DNA from: Paenibacillus kobensis NBRC 15729
GTDB lineage: Bacteria > Bacillota > Bacilli > Paenibacillales > Paenibacillaceae
Length of the DNA stretch: 64,000 bases
Assembly (NCBI RefSeq): GCF_004000825.1
Contig: NZ_BILZ01000003.1
Coordinates: 62,001-126,000, forward strand
Direction: 5' to 3'
How positions within the stretch are numbered: the first letter of the stretch is position 1; each line of letters starts with the position of its first letter. Both the position numbers and the translations under genes were made by a program. Below the pieces are notes generated by a model. That model was not told the origin of the DNA. It ran no database searches and saw only the letters and a program-made list of their open reading frames with translations. Positions 23,477 through 32,560 of the stretch are shown piece after piece.

Positions 23477-23588
23477 ACAAACGTTTATCTCCATATGACC
23501 TCAATGCATGATACAGAGTCACCCACACACTGAAGACCGCCAAATCTTCAACCGCGCCACACCAGAACCGCCTCTGAAAATTTCTCAT
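23475..23588 (-). CDS. Small aromatic-rich protein, 37 aa
   Basis: ATG at 23588 after AGGGAAGG opens a 37-codon frame ending TAG exactly at a strong intrinsic terminator that points the same way. The product (starting MRNFQRRFWCGAVEDLAVFS, ending ALRSYGDKRL) is basic at both ends with a central helix-forming hydrophobic stretch containing Trp, Tyr, Phe and one Cys, so it could be an amphipathic or weakly membrane-associated peptide. It lies between a Crp/Fnr gene and the giant DUF11 gene. No family was recognised. Ribosome site, terminator and balanced composition support a real gene. Confidence 0.65.
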   Translation of the reverse strand: MRNFQRRFWCGAVEDLAVFSVWVTLYHALRSYGDKRL

Positions 23589-23647
23589 ACTTGCCGGCCT
23601 TCCCTATATATTAGTAATGGCGCAAAATACCACAGAGGAGAGGTGGT

Positions 23648-26600
23648 GTGAAGGTGGCCTGCGAAAATTTGGGCATCGCTAACGATTTTAATGTCTTTGT
23701 ATTTGAGGACCATATACAATCTTTTGTCGATTCGGAGGGGCGTGTCGCCGTCGGCGGAAACGCTGTTTACCGGAACTATGGAATCGGAAACAAGCTCACC
23801 TTATCCACGACGCGGAATGATCTTATCGTCGGGGGCAGCATGGACATCATCGGCGGCACCAACTTCAGTGGAAACAGCGTCATCAGTCCGACCGGTGCCA
23901 TCATCAACTATACAATGACAAACAATAACGGTGTTCCCGGGCAGCCGCTGCGTCAGACGCCGTTCGATTTCGAAGACGCCGAGTTCTCTTTGACCTGTGC
24001 CTCCTCGTCATGGGCCGCAGTCGCTCCGAACGGAACGGTCAGCGTCAATTTCGGACAGATCGTGCTGACCGGAAGCGATCCATCGTTGAATGTGTTTACT
24101 ATCGACGGAAACAACGTAGCAGGCTCCGGATTTAGCTTGTCCTCGGTGAATGGGATCAATATCGTTACACCTCCGGGCTCTACCGTTCTGATTAATATTG
24201 CGGGGACCAATATCGGATTTGGCAACTACTCCATATTCATTAACGGCAATACGGCTATTCCAAGCGATGGCCGGCTCATTCTATGGAACCTCTTCGAAGC
24301 AACCACGGCATTCAACCTGAATCTGTCGATAAAAGGCTCTGTGCTTGCCCCGTCTGCGAATTGGAGTGCAATCGGCTTCGGCAATATCGACGGCACGATC
24401 GTTGCCCGATCTCTGAGAAACACGACGGGCACGCTTGAAGCACACAACATTCCGTTCATCGGTTGCTTACCGCAGTTGTTCTGCGCCCCTCAGTTAGCCG
24501 TTCGCAAGACGGTCAACGGCGTTGCCTCCTTCTCTGGTACGCCGGGTACACTGATCGAATACCGTATCTCTGTTACCAATACAGGCGGAGGCACGCTGAC
24601 GAACGTGCAGGTCACCGACCCGCTGCTTGGCTTCAGCCAGCTCATCCCTTCCTTGCAGAGCGGACGGGAGGTTATATTCACCGTTAACTCCCAGGTTCCA
24701 GCCGGTGCACCGGGGACAATCCAACAGAACATCGTTACCGCAGCCTCCGACCAGACGCCAGAGGCAACGGCAACCACTACCGTTACGGTCACAGGCAGCG
24801 TTAGTATCCTGTTCGATAAGAGCGTCGATCGGCTGACGGCGGCGCCCGGGGAAACGGTGACGTACCAATTCAGGGTTGATAATATCGGCGGAATTCCTTT
24901 GCAGAACGCTCGGCTCATTGACCCCCTGCTGGGAGTCGACCTTCTGTTTCCCAGCTTCTTGAGCGGCGTTTTGACTACCGTTACTTTTACGATACCAGCC
25001 AGTACCCCGATCGGTACGGTCATTACCAATACGGCAACCTTGACAGCCGATAATTTGCCTAATCCGGCTGCGTCGCAAACGTCGGTTACCGTTACGGAAA
25101 TTCCTGCGGTCCGATTAGCCAAGTCGGCTGACCGTTCCTCAGCTGCGCCTGGAGAAGCGGTTACGTATACGATTACCGTGACGAACGATTCCCTCGTTAC
25201 AACGCTGACTAATTTGCAATTAACGGACAATCTGCTCGGCTTAAATGAAACGATCAACCAGCTCACTCCAGGCTCTGTCGTGCAATTTACCGGAGTTTTC
25301 ACCGTACCGCCAGGAACTCCCGCCGGAAGCCCAATAATCAATACTTCAACGCTAACATCCGAGCTCGGCAGCACGTTTGCGACAGTAGAAGTGATTGTCG
25401 GTGCACTCCCGGGGCTGACGGTAACCAAAAATGCCCGCCGTACCCAGGTCGCCCCTGGCGACATTATCATTTACGACATCGTCGTCACCAATACCGGCAA
25501 CGTACCATTAACGAATGTGGCTATCAACGACCCGTCTCTAGGCTTCAGCTTGACGATCCCGCAGCTCCCCGTCGGCAGTGTGCAATCCTTCAGTTTAAAC
25601 AGTCCCGTGCCGCCAGACACACCGGCAGGGACGAATATTTTCAACACCGTATTTGTTGCGAGCGATCAGACGGGCACCGTTGAAACGACGAGCGAGGTGA
25701 TTGTGCAACCCGTCTTTTCGATTGGCGTGCAGAAGACGGCGGATAGAAACTTAGCCTCTCCTGGGGAAACGGTGACGTATACTGTCCTTGTCTCCAATAC
25801 GTCCAATGGACCGATTACGAATGTCAGAATAAGCGACCCTACTCTTGGTCTCAATCAGGTCATCGATACGATGGAAGCCGGAGAAATCCTGATATTCACC
25901 CTTCCATTCACCATACCTGCGGGTACGCTTGCGGGGACCATCTTGACGAACATTGTCACTGCCAACGCCAACGAAACTCCTGTCCGAACAGCTACAGCAC
26001 TGGTGACGGTCGCAGCGGTACCTTCATTAACACTGCAGAAGTCTGTTGTTCCTAATTTCGCTTTTCCTGGAGAGACAGTCACCTTTACACTTTCCATCCG
26101 CAACACAGGAAACACGCCTCTCACTACCGTTAGTCTGACCGATACCGATATCGGGGTCGATATCACGCTTCCTTTGCTTAACGTCGGTGAATCAAGTATC
26201 ACCACCGTACCATTCACCCTGCCGGTAGCGATTCCGCCCGGCACGGTCTTCACCAACACGGCAACAGCTCTATCGGATCAAACACCGTCGCCAGTAACGG
26301 CTTCGGCGCAAGTGTTCATAGGCACTCCGGCGACGCTGGTGCTAACCAAGACCGTTAGCGCGACAGCGGCGCTTCCCGGCCAGACGGTAACCTTCCAAAC
26401 GGTACTAACCAATACCTCCTCCGTCACGCTTACCAACATCGTTCTTATTTCTGATTTGTTTGGATTGACGCATCAGTTCCCGGAACTCGCTCCCGGCGGA
26501 TCGGAAACTTTATTGGAGGATTTCGAGATTCCTGCAAACGCCATAAACGGAACGGTCTTCGTCAATAATGTTACGGCAACATCCGATCAAACAGCGGAAG

Positions 26601-28789
26601 TAACGGCGTCTGCCAGCGTAACGGCTGCGGCAGCCCCCAGTCTATCCATCTCGAAATCTGCCAATGTTGGAACTGCGCAGCCAGATCAGTCCGTTCTATA
26701 TACGATTATCGTCACCAACACGGGTAACGCCCCGCTTTCGAATGTGCAAGTGAGCGATCCCACGATCTCTTTACTGAGGTTAATTCCATTGCTCGCAATT
26801 GGTGCCTCTGTAGAGATTTTAGTTCCGTTTCAGATACCGGCGACGGCACTTCCCGGGAGTATCTTTACCAATACCATCGCCGTCGTTTCGGAGCAAACGG
26901 GTGTGCAGTCGACGGAGGCAGAAATCGCGATTGTACAGACGGGTCCGTTTATCCCCAGTGCCGTCAAATTGGCTAGCGTCAGCGCGGCCATACCTGGGCA
27001 AACCGTTACTTACATGATCACTGTTCATAATCCGACGATGACGACGATCAATAACATTACCGTGTCCGATCCGGCGGTCGGTCTTCTGGAGACTATCGCT
27101 ACATTGCTTTCGGGCGAAACAGTAATCTTTGAGGTCCCCTTTGTCGTCCCGCTCGGCACTCCGCAAGGAACCGTCTTGAATAATACAGTAACTGTAACTT
27201 CGCCCGGTGGCGCGAGCACGTCCAGCCAGTCTATCGTCGTTCTTCCGAATCCGATCCTGTCGCTTAGCAAAACGTCAAATGTAACGAGTGCACTGCCCGG
27301 CCAGATCGTTCTATTCACCCTTACCGTCACCAACACGGGAAACACGGTGCTGACGAATGTGCAAGTGACCGATACGGCACTTGGCTTTGCAACTACGATT
27401 CCTTTGCTGCCAATCGGCGAATCCCGCTCCTTCGAAGTCCCGTTCATCGTTCCGGCCGCACCTATCGGGACGATATTCCGCAATACTGCCTTTGCGCTTT
27501 CGGACGAAACGCCGGTTCCCGTCGAAGCCGAAGCCTCGTTCAGCGTTGGAGCGGCTCCGGCATTGGGGCTCAGCAAAACCGTTAATGTTCCGACCGCGGT
27601 CCCGGGCGAAACCGTTATTTTTACAATCGTCGCTGCCAATACGTCCACGGCTCCTCTTACGAATGTGAACATTACGGATTCACTTCTCGGATTTATTGCC
27701 GTTATCCCGTTCCTGGCTCCAGGTACATCCGAATCAGTGACGGCCGAATTTGTCATTCCGCTTCAATCGCCAGCAGGTACAGTGTTCGTCAATACGGCGA
27801 CAGCGACTTCCGATCAATCGCTGACCGTTACGGCCTCCTCGTCCGTCGTTACGGCAGCGGCCCCGGCCTTATCGCTGCTCAAAACCGTAAACACTAACCT
27901 TGCTGCGCCCGGGGAAACCGTCACCTATTTTATATTTATAGAGAACACCGGGAACGTGCCTTTGACGAACGTGCAAATAAACGACCCCCTCTTCGGACTA
28001 TCAGAGACTGTGACCGTTATCCAACCTCGAACGACACTGAGGCTTACGGTGCCTTTTGCTATTCCTCTGGATGCGCTGGCGGACGTGAGGATTTTTGATA
28101 TCCTCAACGTAGGAACCGATCAAACACCGGTACAGAGTACGATTTCCGAGCTGATCGTCGCTAGCCGTTTCTCAGTGGATTTGCGGAAAACGGCGAACGT
28201 AACGGAAGCGCAGCCAGGCAGTACGGTCACATTCACGACGACGGTGACCAATACCTCTAATCAGAAGTTGACCAACCTCAACCTGATCGATTTGCTTACA
28301 AGCTTGAACGAAGTCCTCGAAGAGCTGCACCCGGGAGAGACCGCTACGCTCACGACAAGCGTCGTCGTTCCTCCATTCGCCGAGCCCGGTTCGCTCTTGA
28401 CCAACACCGTGACCCTGTCAACCGGCGAGACTGCGCCGCAATCGGCTTCTGCTTCCGTCGTAGTGCAAGCACTAGCAAGAGCGTCTCTCGACAAAATGGT
28501 CGTGCCTACGAGCGGGAAGTCGGGAGAGAAGGTTCTTTTCACCATCCAGCTCCGCAATACGGGCAATGTTCCATTGGTGAATGTAAGGCTGACAGATCCG
28601 CTGCTCGGCTTGCAGGTGCAAATAGTGCGATTTGACGTTAGGGCGATCGAGACGCTGCGGACTCCATTCGTTCTACCGGAAGTTGAAGAAGACACCAAGC
28701 TCGTGAACGTGGCGGCTCTCGTATCGGATAACGGTCCGACTCTTGAAGCGAGAGCCTCGGTAGTGGTCATCCCCGAGGAAGAAGAATAA
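23648..28789 (+). CDS. Giant choice-of-anchor A / DUF11 repeat protein
   Basis: Protein of 1713 aa. Residues 1-275 form a choice-of-anchor A domain (NDFNVFVFEDHIQSFVDSEG, RVAVGGNAVYRN, IDGTIVARSLRN). It is followed by 14 DUF11-type Ig-like repeats of about 101 residues, each with the pattern K(T/S)...APGETVTY...VTNTGN.PLTNV...DP.LG, then a prolyl segment and a VTV strand, and ending in an acidic EEEE tail. There is no recognisable signal peptide, sortase motif or membrane anchor, which is unusual for a fibrous surface protein. Spore-surface assembly from the mother cell is one explanation. The start is GTG behind GAGGAGAGG. A terminator follows directly. Confidence 0.9.
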   Translation: MKVACENLGIANDFNVFVFEDHIQSFVDSEGRVAVGGNAVYRNYGIGNKLTLSTTRNDLIVGGSMDIIGGTNFSGNSVISPTGAIINYTMTNNNGVPGQPLRQTPFDFEDAEFSLTCASSSWAAVAPNGTVSVNFGQIVLTGSDPSLNVFTIDGNNVAGSGFSLSSVNGINIVTPPGSTVLINIAGTNIGFGNYSIFINGNTAIPSDGRLILWNLFEATTAFNLNLSIKGSVLAPSANWSAIGFGNIDGTIVARSLRNTTGTLEAHNIPFIGCLPQLFCAPQLAVRKTVNGVASFSGTPGTLIEYRISVTNTGGGTLTNVQVTDPLLGFSQLIPSLQSGREVIFTVNSQVPAGAPGTIQQNIVTAASDQTPEATATTTVTVTGSVSILFDKSVDRLTAAPGETVTYQFRVDNIGGIPLQNARLIDPLLGVDLLFPSFLSGVLTTVTFTIPASTPIGTVITNTATLTADNLPNPAASQTSVTVTEIPAVRLAKSADRSSAAPGEAVTYTITVTNDSLVTTLTNLQLTDNLLGLNETINQLTPGSVVQFTGVFTVPPGTPAGSPIINTSTLTSELGSTFATVEVIVGALPGLTVTKNARRTQVAPGDIIIYDIVVTNTGNVPLTNVAINDPSLGFSLTIPQLPVGSVQSFSLNSPVPPDTPAGTNIFNTVFVASDQTGTVETTSEVIVQPVFSIGVQKTADRNLASPGETVTYTVLVSNTSNGPITNVRISDPTLGLNQVIDTMEAGEILIFTLPFTIPAGTLAGTILTNIVTANANETPVRTATALVTVAAVPSLTLQKSVVPNFAFPGETVTFTLSIRNTGNTPLTTVSLTDTDIGVDITLPLLNVGESSITTVPFTLPVAIPPGTVFTNTATALSDQTPSPVTASAQVFIGTPATLVLTKTVSATAALPGQTVTFQTVLTNTSSVTLTNIVLISDLFGLTHQFPELAPGGSETLLEDFEIPANAINGTVFVNNVTATSDQTAEVTASASVTAAAAPSLSISKSANVGTAQPDQSVLYTIIVTNTGNAPLSNVQVSDPTISLLRLIPLLAIGASVEILVPFQIPATALPGSIFTNTIAVVSEQTGVQSTEAEIAIVQTGPFIPSAVKLASVSAAIPGQTVTYMITVHNPTMTTINNITVSDPAVGLLETIATLLSGETVIFEVPFVVPLGTPQGTVLNNTVTVTSPGGASTSSQSIVVLPNPILSLSKTSNVTSALPGQIVLFTLTVTNTGNTVLTNVQVTDTALGFATTIPLLPIGESRSFEVPFIVPAAPIGTIFRNTAFALSDETPVPVEAEASFSVGAAPALGLSKTVNVPTAVPGETVIFTIVAANTSTAPLTNVNITDSLLGFIAVIPFLAPGTSESVTAEFVIPLQSPAGTVFVNTATATSDQSLTVTASSSVVTAAAPALSLLKTVNTNLAAPGETVTYFIFIENTGNVPLTNVQINDPLFGLSETVTVIQPRTTLRLTVPFAIPLDALADVRIFDILNVGTDQTPVQSTISELIVASRFSVDLRKTANVTEAQPGSTVTFTTTVTNTSNQKLTNLNLIDLLTSLNEVLEELHPGETATLTTSVVVPPFAEPGSLLTNTVTLSTGETAPQSASASVVVQALARASLDKMVVPTSGKSGEKVLFTIQLRNTGNVPLVNVRLTDPLLGLQVQIVRFDVRAIETLRTPFVLPEVEEDTKLVNVAALVSDNGPTLEARASVVVIPEEEE
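24490..28780 (+). repeat. 14 tandem DUF11 modules of about 303 bp
   Basis: Coding repeats, one per 101-102 codons, diverged at DNA level but regular in length. Every module keeps the ACGGTNACNTA-like core coding for ETVTY and the AACACGGGNAAC core coding for NTGN. Confidence 0.85.
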
Positions 28790-28831
28790 AGAAATCGCCC
28801 GCTTCTCCAGTTTGGAGGACGGGCGATTTCT
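28790..28831. terminator. Bidirectional terminator
   Basis: About 18-bp stem AGAAATCGCCCGCTTCTCC with complement (one mismatch) just after the DUF11 stop and before the convergent TMEM175 stop. Confidence 0.88.
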
Positions 28832-28859
28832 GATTATCCCAAGAACGCATCTGCAACAG

Positions 28860-29468
28860 TTATTGACCTCTCAAAATATGTTCGATTCGCTTATCCGGCA
28901 CGACCCAGATCGCAGCAACAAGTACGTAAAAGAAGCCGGAGACCCATGGACCCACATACGCTGTCAATATCGCGATCAAGTAGAGGAATGGAGATAGCTT
29001 TACCTTCCAGTCTCTCCCCATCGACATAACCAGTGCAGAATCGCCGGAATGCTGGCTTACGATTGCGAGCTGGAGCAGCCAGTAGGAGACCGAGGCAAGC
29101 AGAAGAATGATCCCGTACAACGCCGTCGGGGCCGGTGCAAAATGGCTTTCTCCCATCCAGGCGGTCGTGAACGGAATAAGGGATAGCCAGAAGAGCAGGA
29201 TCAAGTTAAGCCACATCAACCGCCAGTTCAAGGTTCGAATCATGTGCAGCAGATGATGATGGTTGTTCCAGTATATGCCGACATAAACGAAGCTGAAGAT
29301 GTAACTAAGAACTTTCGGGCCTAGCTCGATTAACGCATGCCAGTCATGGCCTTCCGGCACTTTGAATTCAAGCACCATGATCGTAATAATGATTGCCAAT
29401 ACGCCATCGCTGAACGCTTCCATCCGGTTTGCTTTCATTGTGGGGGAATCACCTATTCCTCGCTTCAT
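28860..29468 (-). CDS. TMEM175-family potassium channel-like protein
   Basis: Integral membrane protein of 202 aa with six predicted helices. The signature RMEAFSDGVLAIIITIMVLE in helix 1 carries the FSDG motif of the TMEM175 (DUF1211) family, whose bacterial members form tetrameric K+-permeable channels. Other features are YVGIYWNNHHHLLHMI and NLILLFWLSLIPFTTAWMGE. Two starts are possible: 29468 after GGAAGAG, or 29438 (MKANRMEAFS), which matches family N-termini better but has a distant site. The gene stands alone between terminators. Confidence 0.9.
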   Translation of the reverse strand: MKRGIGDSPTMKANRMEAFSDGVLAIIITIMVLEFKVPEGHDWHALIELGPKVLSYIFSFVYVGIYWNNHHHLLHMIRTLNWRLMWLNLILLFWLSLIPFTTAWMGESHFAPAPTALYGIILLLASVSYWLLQLAIVSQHSGDSALVMSMGRDWKVKLSPFLYLIAILTAYVGPWVSGFFYVLVAAIWVVPDKRIEHILRGQ

Positions 29469-29564
29469 GTTCTTATTTCTCTTCCTGTTTCTGTAGTTTA
29501 ATATGAATTTTCTTCATCCTTCAAGCACAACTTTACCAAGAACATGAGGGACGTGGGAGAGATT

Positions 29565-29604
29565 GCAGAAAAAAAGAGATGATGCCTATTGGGACATCAT
29601 CTCT
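29565..29604 (-). terminator. Terminator of the GPH transporter gene
   Basis: 10-bp stem AGAGATGATG with complement; on the minus strand followed by TTTTTTTCTGC. Confidence 0.92.
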
Positions 29605-29640
29605 GATTTAAACCGCTTATATGATTACTTTAAGCGTATC

Positions 29641-31116
29641 TTACGCTTCTGTTGTTTTCATTTCAGCGCGTTTCTCGTCGAGCTGTTTATTGATGTTCTC
29701 GACATCCTTATCGGACAGCGGATAGAAGTGCATCACGGCCATGGAAACAATAGCAAGAACAGCAGGTATCCAAATCGCCGTCATATTGATCCCTGCAAGA
29801 GCGCCAGCTGTCTGACGGTCCGCGTCTCCGTCAAATCCATAAGCGGCAAGGAACCACAGTGGCACGGCACCGCCGATCGTGAAGCCAACCTTGAAGAACA
29901 GTCCCATAATGGCATTGATAATAGCAGCATTACGCTTACCAGACTTCAGCTCGCCATAGGAAACGACTTCAGGAACAAGTGCCCACATGAAGCCCGTCGC
30001 CGAGCTCAAGCCCCATTGCTTGATGAAGGTCGAAACATAAGCCAGCCACAGTTGATCATGCATGCCGTCAAGGCTCCAGACCCAAGTCAGAATCTCGCCG
30101 ATAACAAACATGCCGAGGAAGACATGGAAGAAACCTTTTTTACCGAAGATTTTCTTGAGTTTCGGCCAGAACACCGCAAAGGCGATACCCGGTATCGAGG
30201 CAATCAGCCCCACAGCGCCCATCCAGTCCGAGTGATCGACCGTGTATTGGTTAAAGAAGCCATTAACGGTATTCATGAAGAACATGAATGTAAAGGCCAA
30301 CATGAAGAACAATCCTAAGATAACCAACGGCTTGTTGTTCTTAAATTCAGCGAAGAAGTCACTAACCTTAACGTGTGCCGATTGTTCAGCATTAGCGACA
30401 ACGCGCTCTTTGGTCAGTTTGAAGCAAAGGAACAGCGCAATGGCGCCGATCACCATATAAACGGCATAAACGCTAAACCAAGCATGGCCTGCGGAAGGAT
30501 CCGTATACGTTCCCATATTCAGTTTCAGTCCGAAAAATCCGGTGTCTTTGAGTTCACGGTCTTTAGGAGCAACCATCTGAACAAACATAGGGAACAAAGT
30601 ATACACGAGAAGATTGGCCACATTCGCAAGCATCATGCGCGTCGTTGTAATTTGGTCAACCGATTCAGGGTCACGGGTCAATGACGCGTTAAGCGAGCCG
30701 TAAGGAATATTAACGACGGAATAAACCAGATCGAGTATGAAATACGTGATGAAAATAAAGGTCACAGAGCCTTGGACGGCAGGAATGGGTGCAAACATCA
30801 GCGCAGCCAAGATCACCATCGGAATACCTGCACGCAGCAACCAAGGACGATATTTGCCCGCTTTGGATGAGCGCTTATCGACATATGTCCCGACCATTGG
30901 ATCCCAGATCACATTGATGATACGGACAACAAGAAAAATAAAACCTGCTATGGCTGTACCGATTGCATTGACGGTCGTCATATAGAGGGCAAGAAAGCCT
31001 CCAATTGTACCAAAGACAAGGTTTTGAGCAAAGTCCCCGAAACCGTAACCAAGTCGCTCAACAAGACTCAGCTTGTGATACTCGTTCTGCTGAACATTCC
31101 GCGTGTTACTACTCAT
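29641..31116 (-). CDS. GPH-family sugar:cation symporter
   Basis: Integral membrane transporter of 491 aa, 12 helices, of the glycoside-pentoside-hexuronide family (MelB, XynP, YnaJ type). Marks include YGFGDFAQNLVFGTIGGFLA in helix 1, RIINVIWDPMVGTYVDKR with the conserved cation-site aspartates, KYRPWLLRAGIPM, and EVVSYGELKSGKRNAAII. It is expected to import oligosaccharides or glycosides with H+ or Na+. B. subtilis XynP (beta-xyloside permease) is controlled by XylR, and a xylO-like palindrome lies in the promoter here (31301-31317), so xylosides are a reasonable guess. No hydrolase gene is attached. The leader is about 200 nt. Confidence 0.88.
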   Translation of the reverse strand: MSSNTRNVQQNEYHKLSLVERLGYGFGDFAQNLVFGTIGGFLALYMTTVNAIGTAIAGFIFLVVRIINVIWDPMVGTYVDKRSSKAGKYRPWLLRAGIPMVILAALMFAPIPAVQGSVTFIFITYFILDLVYSVVNIPYGSLNASLTRDPESVDQITTTRMMLANVANLLVYTLFPMFVQMVAPKDRELKDTGFFGLKLNMGTYTDPSAGHAWFSVYAVYMVIGAIALFLCFKLTKERVVANAEQSAHVKVSDFFAEFKNNKPLVILGLFFMLAFTFMFFMNTVNGFFNQYTVDHSDWMGAVGLIASIPGIAFAVFWPKLKKIFGKKGFFHVFLGMFVIGEILTWVWSLDGMHDQLWLAYVSTFIKQWGLSSATGFMWALVPEVVSYGELKSGKRNAAIINAIMGLFFKVGFTIGGAVPLWFLAAYGFDGDADRQTAGALAGINMTAIWIPAVLAIVSMAVMHFYPLSDKDVENINKQLDEKRAEMKTTEA

Positions 31117-31300
31117 GATGAATACTCCTCTCTAAGATGCAAATAAAGCAAAAGGCGTTTATGAAATGAAATAAAGCCCTTACATTTTTTCAAACTCAAC
31201 TATGCGTTTGGTTTAAATTAAAAAAATGACCAGAGACTTTTAGTCAATTATTTACCAAAAATCTCATCCTATTCCTCTTCGTTTGAGTCAATCGACTTTC

Positions 31301-31365
31301 TTTGTTTATTAAACAAACAAACTTGAGTAGAGTACGAGTATAGCCTAATTATGATGAACAATCAA
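31301..31365 (-). promoter_or_regulatory. Promoter and xylO-like operator of GPH transporter
   Basis: On the minus strand: TTGATT (31365-31360), 17-bp spacer, TATACT (31342-31337), then, starting near +13, the palindrome TTTGTTTAATAAACAAA (31317-31301). The form resembles XylR (ROK family) operators, and the position fits a roadblock/repression site. The remaining 31117-31300 is AT-rich leader without a recognised riboswitch or gene. Confidence 0.65.
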
Positions 31366-31507
31366 CTTCATCTAGTTTCCAATCAAATATATCCAGTCTC
31401 TAGCAACTGACGGGCAAAGTTATGTGGATTTATTATTCAAAAAATGGTAGATTATGCTGTGCGAATTAGCTAGCCTCCTATCATTTATGTTCGGGGAGAG
31501 TGTCTGC

Positions 31508-32320
31508 ATGGATAATCATTCTGTTTATAGAACAAACGTTATTGGCACTGGCGAGGCTGGCGTTGCTATTTCGGTAGACATGAATAAGAACGTTGTTCAT
31601 ACCGTAAACAGCTTATTTTGGGATACAAAAGGCACTGAGCTATTAGGGGCAACCTCACTTCCTCTATATGGAGCATTTGTCTCTGAGGACAAGTGTCAGC
31701 TGTTCGGCGATGTCTCTGGAAAGAAGCTGCTGGAGATAGGCTGTGGCAGCGGCCATTCTTTGCAATATCAGGGGGAACGGAGCGCAGCTGAACTATGGGG
31801 CATGGATCTGTCCGAGAACCAGATCGAGAAGACCAGGCAGCATCTGGCGGCGTGCGGTCTGTCCGCGCAATTAGTCTGCTCTCCGATGGAAGAAGAATGC
31901 GGCATACCGGAGAATTATTTCGACTTTGTATATTCGGTCTATGCCATAGGCTGGACAACCGACCTTGAAGGCACTCTGGGCCGAATTGCTTCGTACCTGA
32001 AAAAAGACGGCGTATTTATTTTTAGCTGGTCTCACCCTATCCATAAATGTGTTGCGGCAGAAGATGACCGGCTTGTTTTCAAGAAAAATTATTTCGATGA
32101 ATCCTGGTATTCGGTATCCCTTGGAGACAGTACGCTAACCTTATCGGACCGTAAACTCTCCACCTATGTGAATGCGTTGGCGAAAGCGGGATTTGTCATT
32201 GAGCAATTAATTGAGGAATCTGACGAGGACATTATGCAGTCGTGGAGTACGAACAGCGATTTTGCGGCAAAAGCAGCGATGCTTCCTGTTACCTTCGTAA
32301 TCAAGGCAAGAAAGCTGTAG
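31508..32320 (+). CDS. Class I SAM-dependent methyltransferase
   Basis: Cytoplasmic methyltransferase of about 270 aa. Motif I reads KKLLEIGCGSGHSLQY, motif II includes LWGMDLSENQIEKTRQHL, and the motif III/IV region is FDFVYSVYAIGWTTD, followed by SYLKKDGVFIFSWSHPIHKC. The architecture matches small-molecule or general class I methyltransferases; the substrate is unknown. The start at 31508 (MDNHSVYRTN) follows GGGGAGAG; the frame begins 18 codons earlier without a ribosome site. It is divergent from the GPH transporter with a long AT-rich region between. Confidence 0.87.
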   Translation: MDNHSVYRTNVIGTGEAGVAISVDMNKNVVHTVNSLFWDTKGTELLGATSLPLYGAFVSEDKCQLFGDVSGKKLLEIGCGSGHSLQYQGERSAAELWGMDLSENQIEKTRQHLAACGLSAQLVCSPMEEECGIPENYFDFVYSVYAIGWTTDLEGTLGRIASYLKKDGVFIFSWSHPIHKCVAAEDDRLVFKKNYFDESWYSVSLGDSTLTLSDRKLSTYVNALAKAGFVIEQLIEESDEDIMQSWSTNSDFAAKAAMLPVTFVIKARKL

Positions 32321-32354
32321 TTCAATACCCGCCCTGTCCTTAACGGCAAAGTTG

Positions 32355-32408
32355 AACGGGCTGTCCTATAAGTCATTCTCTGACCTCTGATCTTGGAACA
32401 GCCCGTTT
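32355..32408 (+). terminator. Terminator after methyltransferase gene
   Basis: 10-bp arms AACGGGCTGT and ACAGCCCGTT with a 33-nt loop, then a T-rich tail (TTTCATTTCTTTT). Confidence 0.6.
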
Positions 32409-32439
32409 CATTTCTTTTGGCTCCGAACGGGCCAGTTTC

Positions 32440-32456
32440 ATTGTACGAAGTACAAT
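32440..32456. repeat. Perfect inverted repeat ATTGTAC-N3-GTACAAT
   Basis: 7-bp arms with a 3-bp loop between the convergent methyltransferase and TetR genes. May be a hairpin in the TetR 3' region or an orphan operator. Confidence 0.4.
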
Positions 32457-32560
32457 CGACGGGCAAAATCGCAAAGTTACATCGAATACAGACAAAGAGT
32501 TGCCCCTTCTTCCTGTTTCTGAGACAGCTCTTTCCTGTTACCCGTGCCGCTTGCCCCACC

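Noticed and set aside
24490-28770. Several long antisense frames (up to 326 codons) inside the DUF11 gene
   Set aside because: They track the repeat period of the sense gene, have low-complexity Val/Ser/Thr translations and no ribosome sites. They are shadows of Thr/Val-rich codons.
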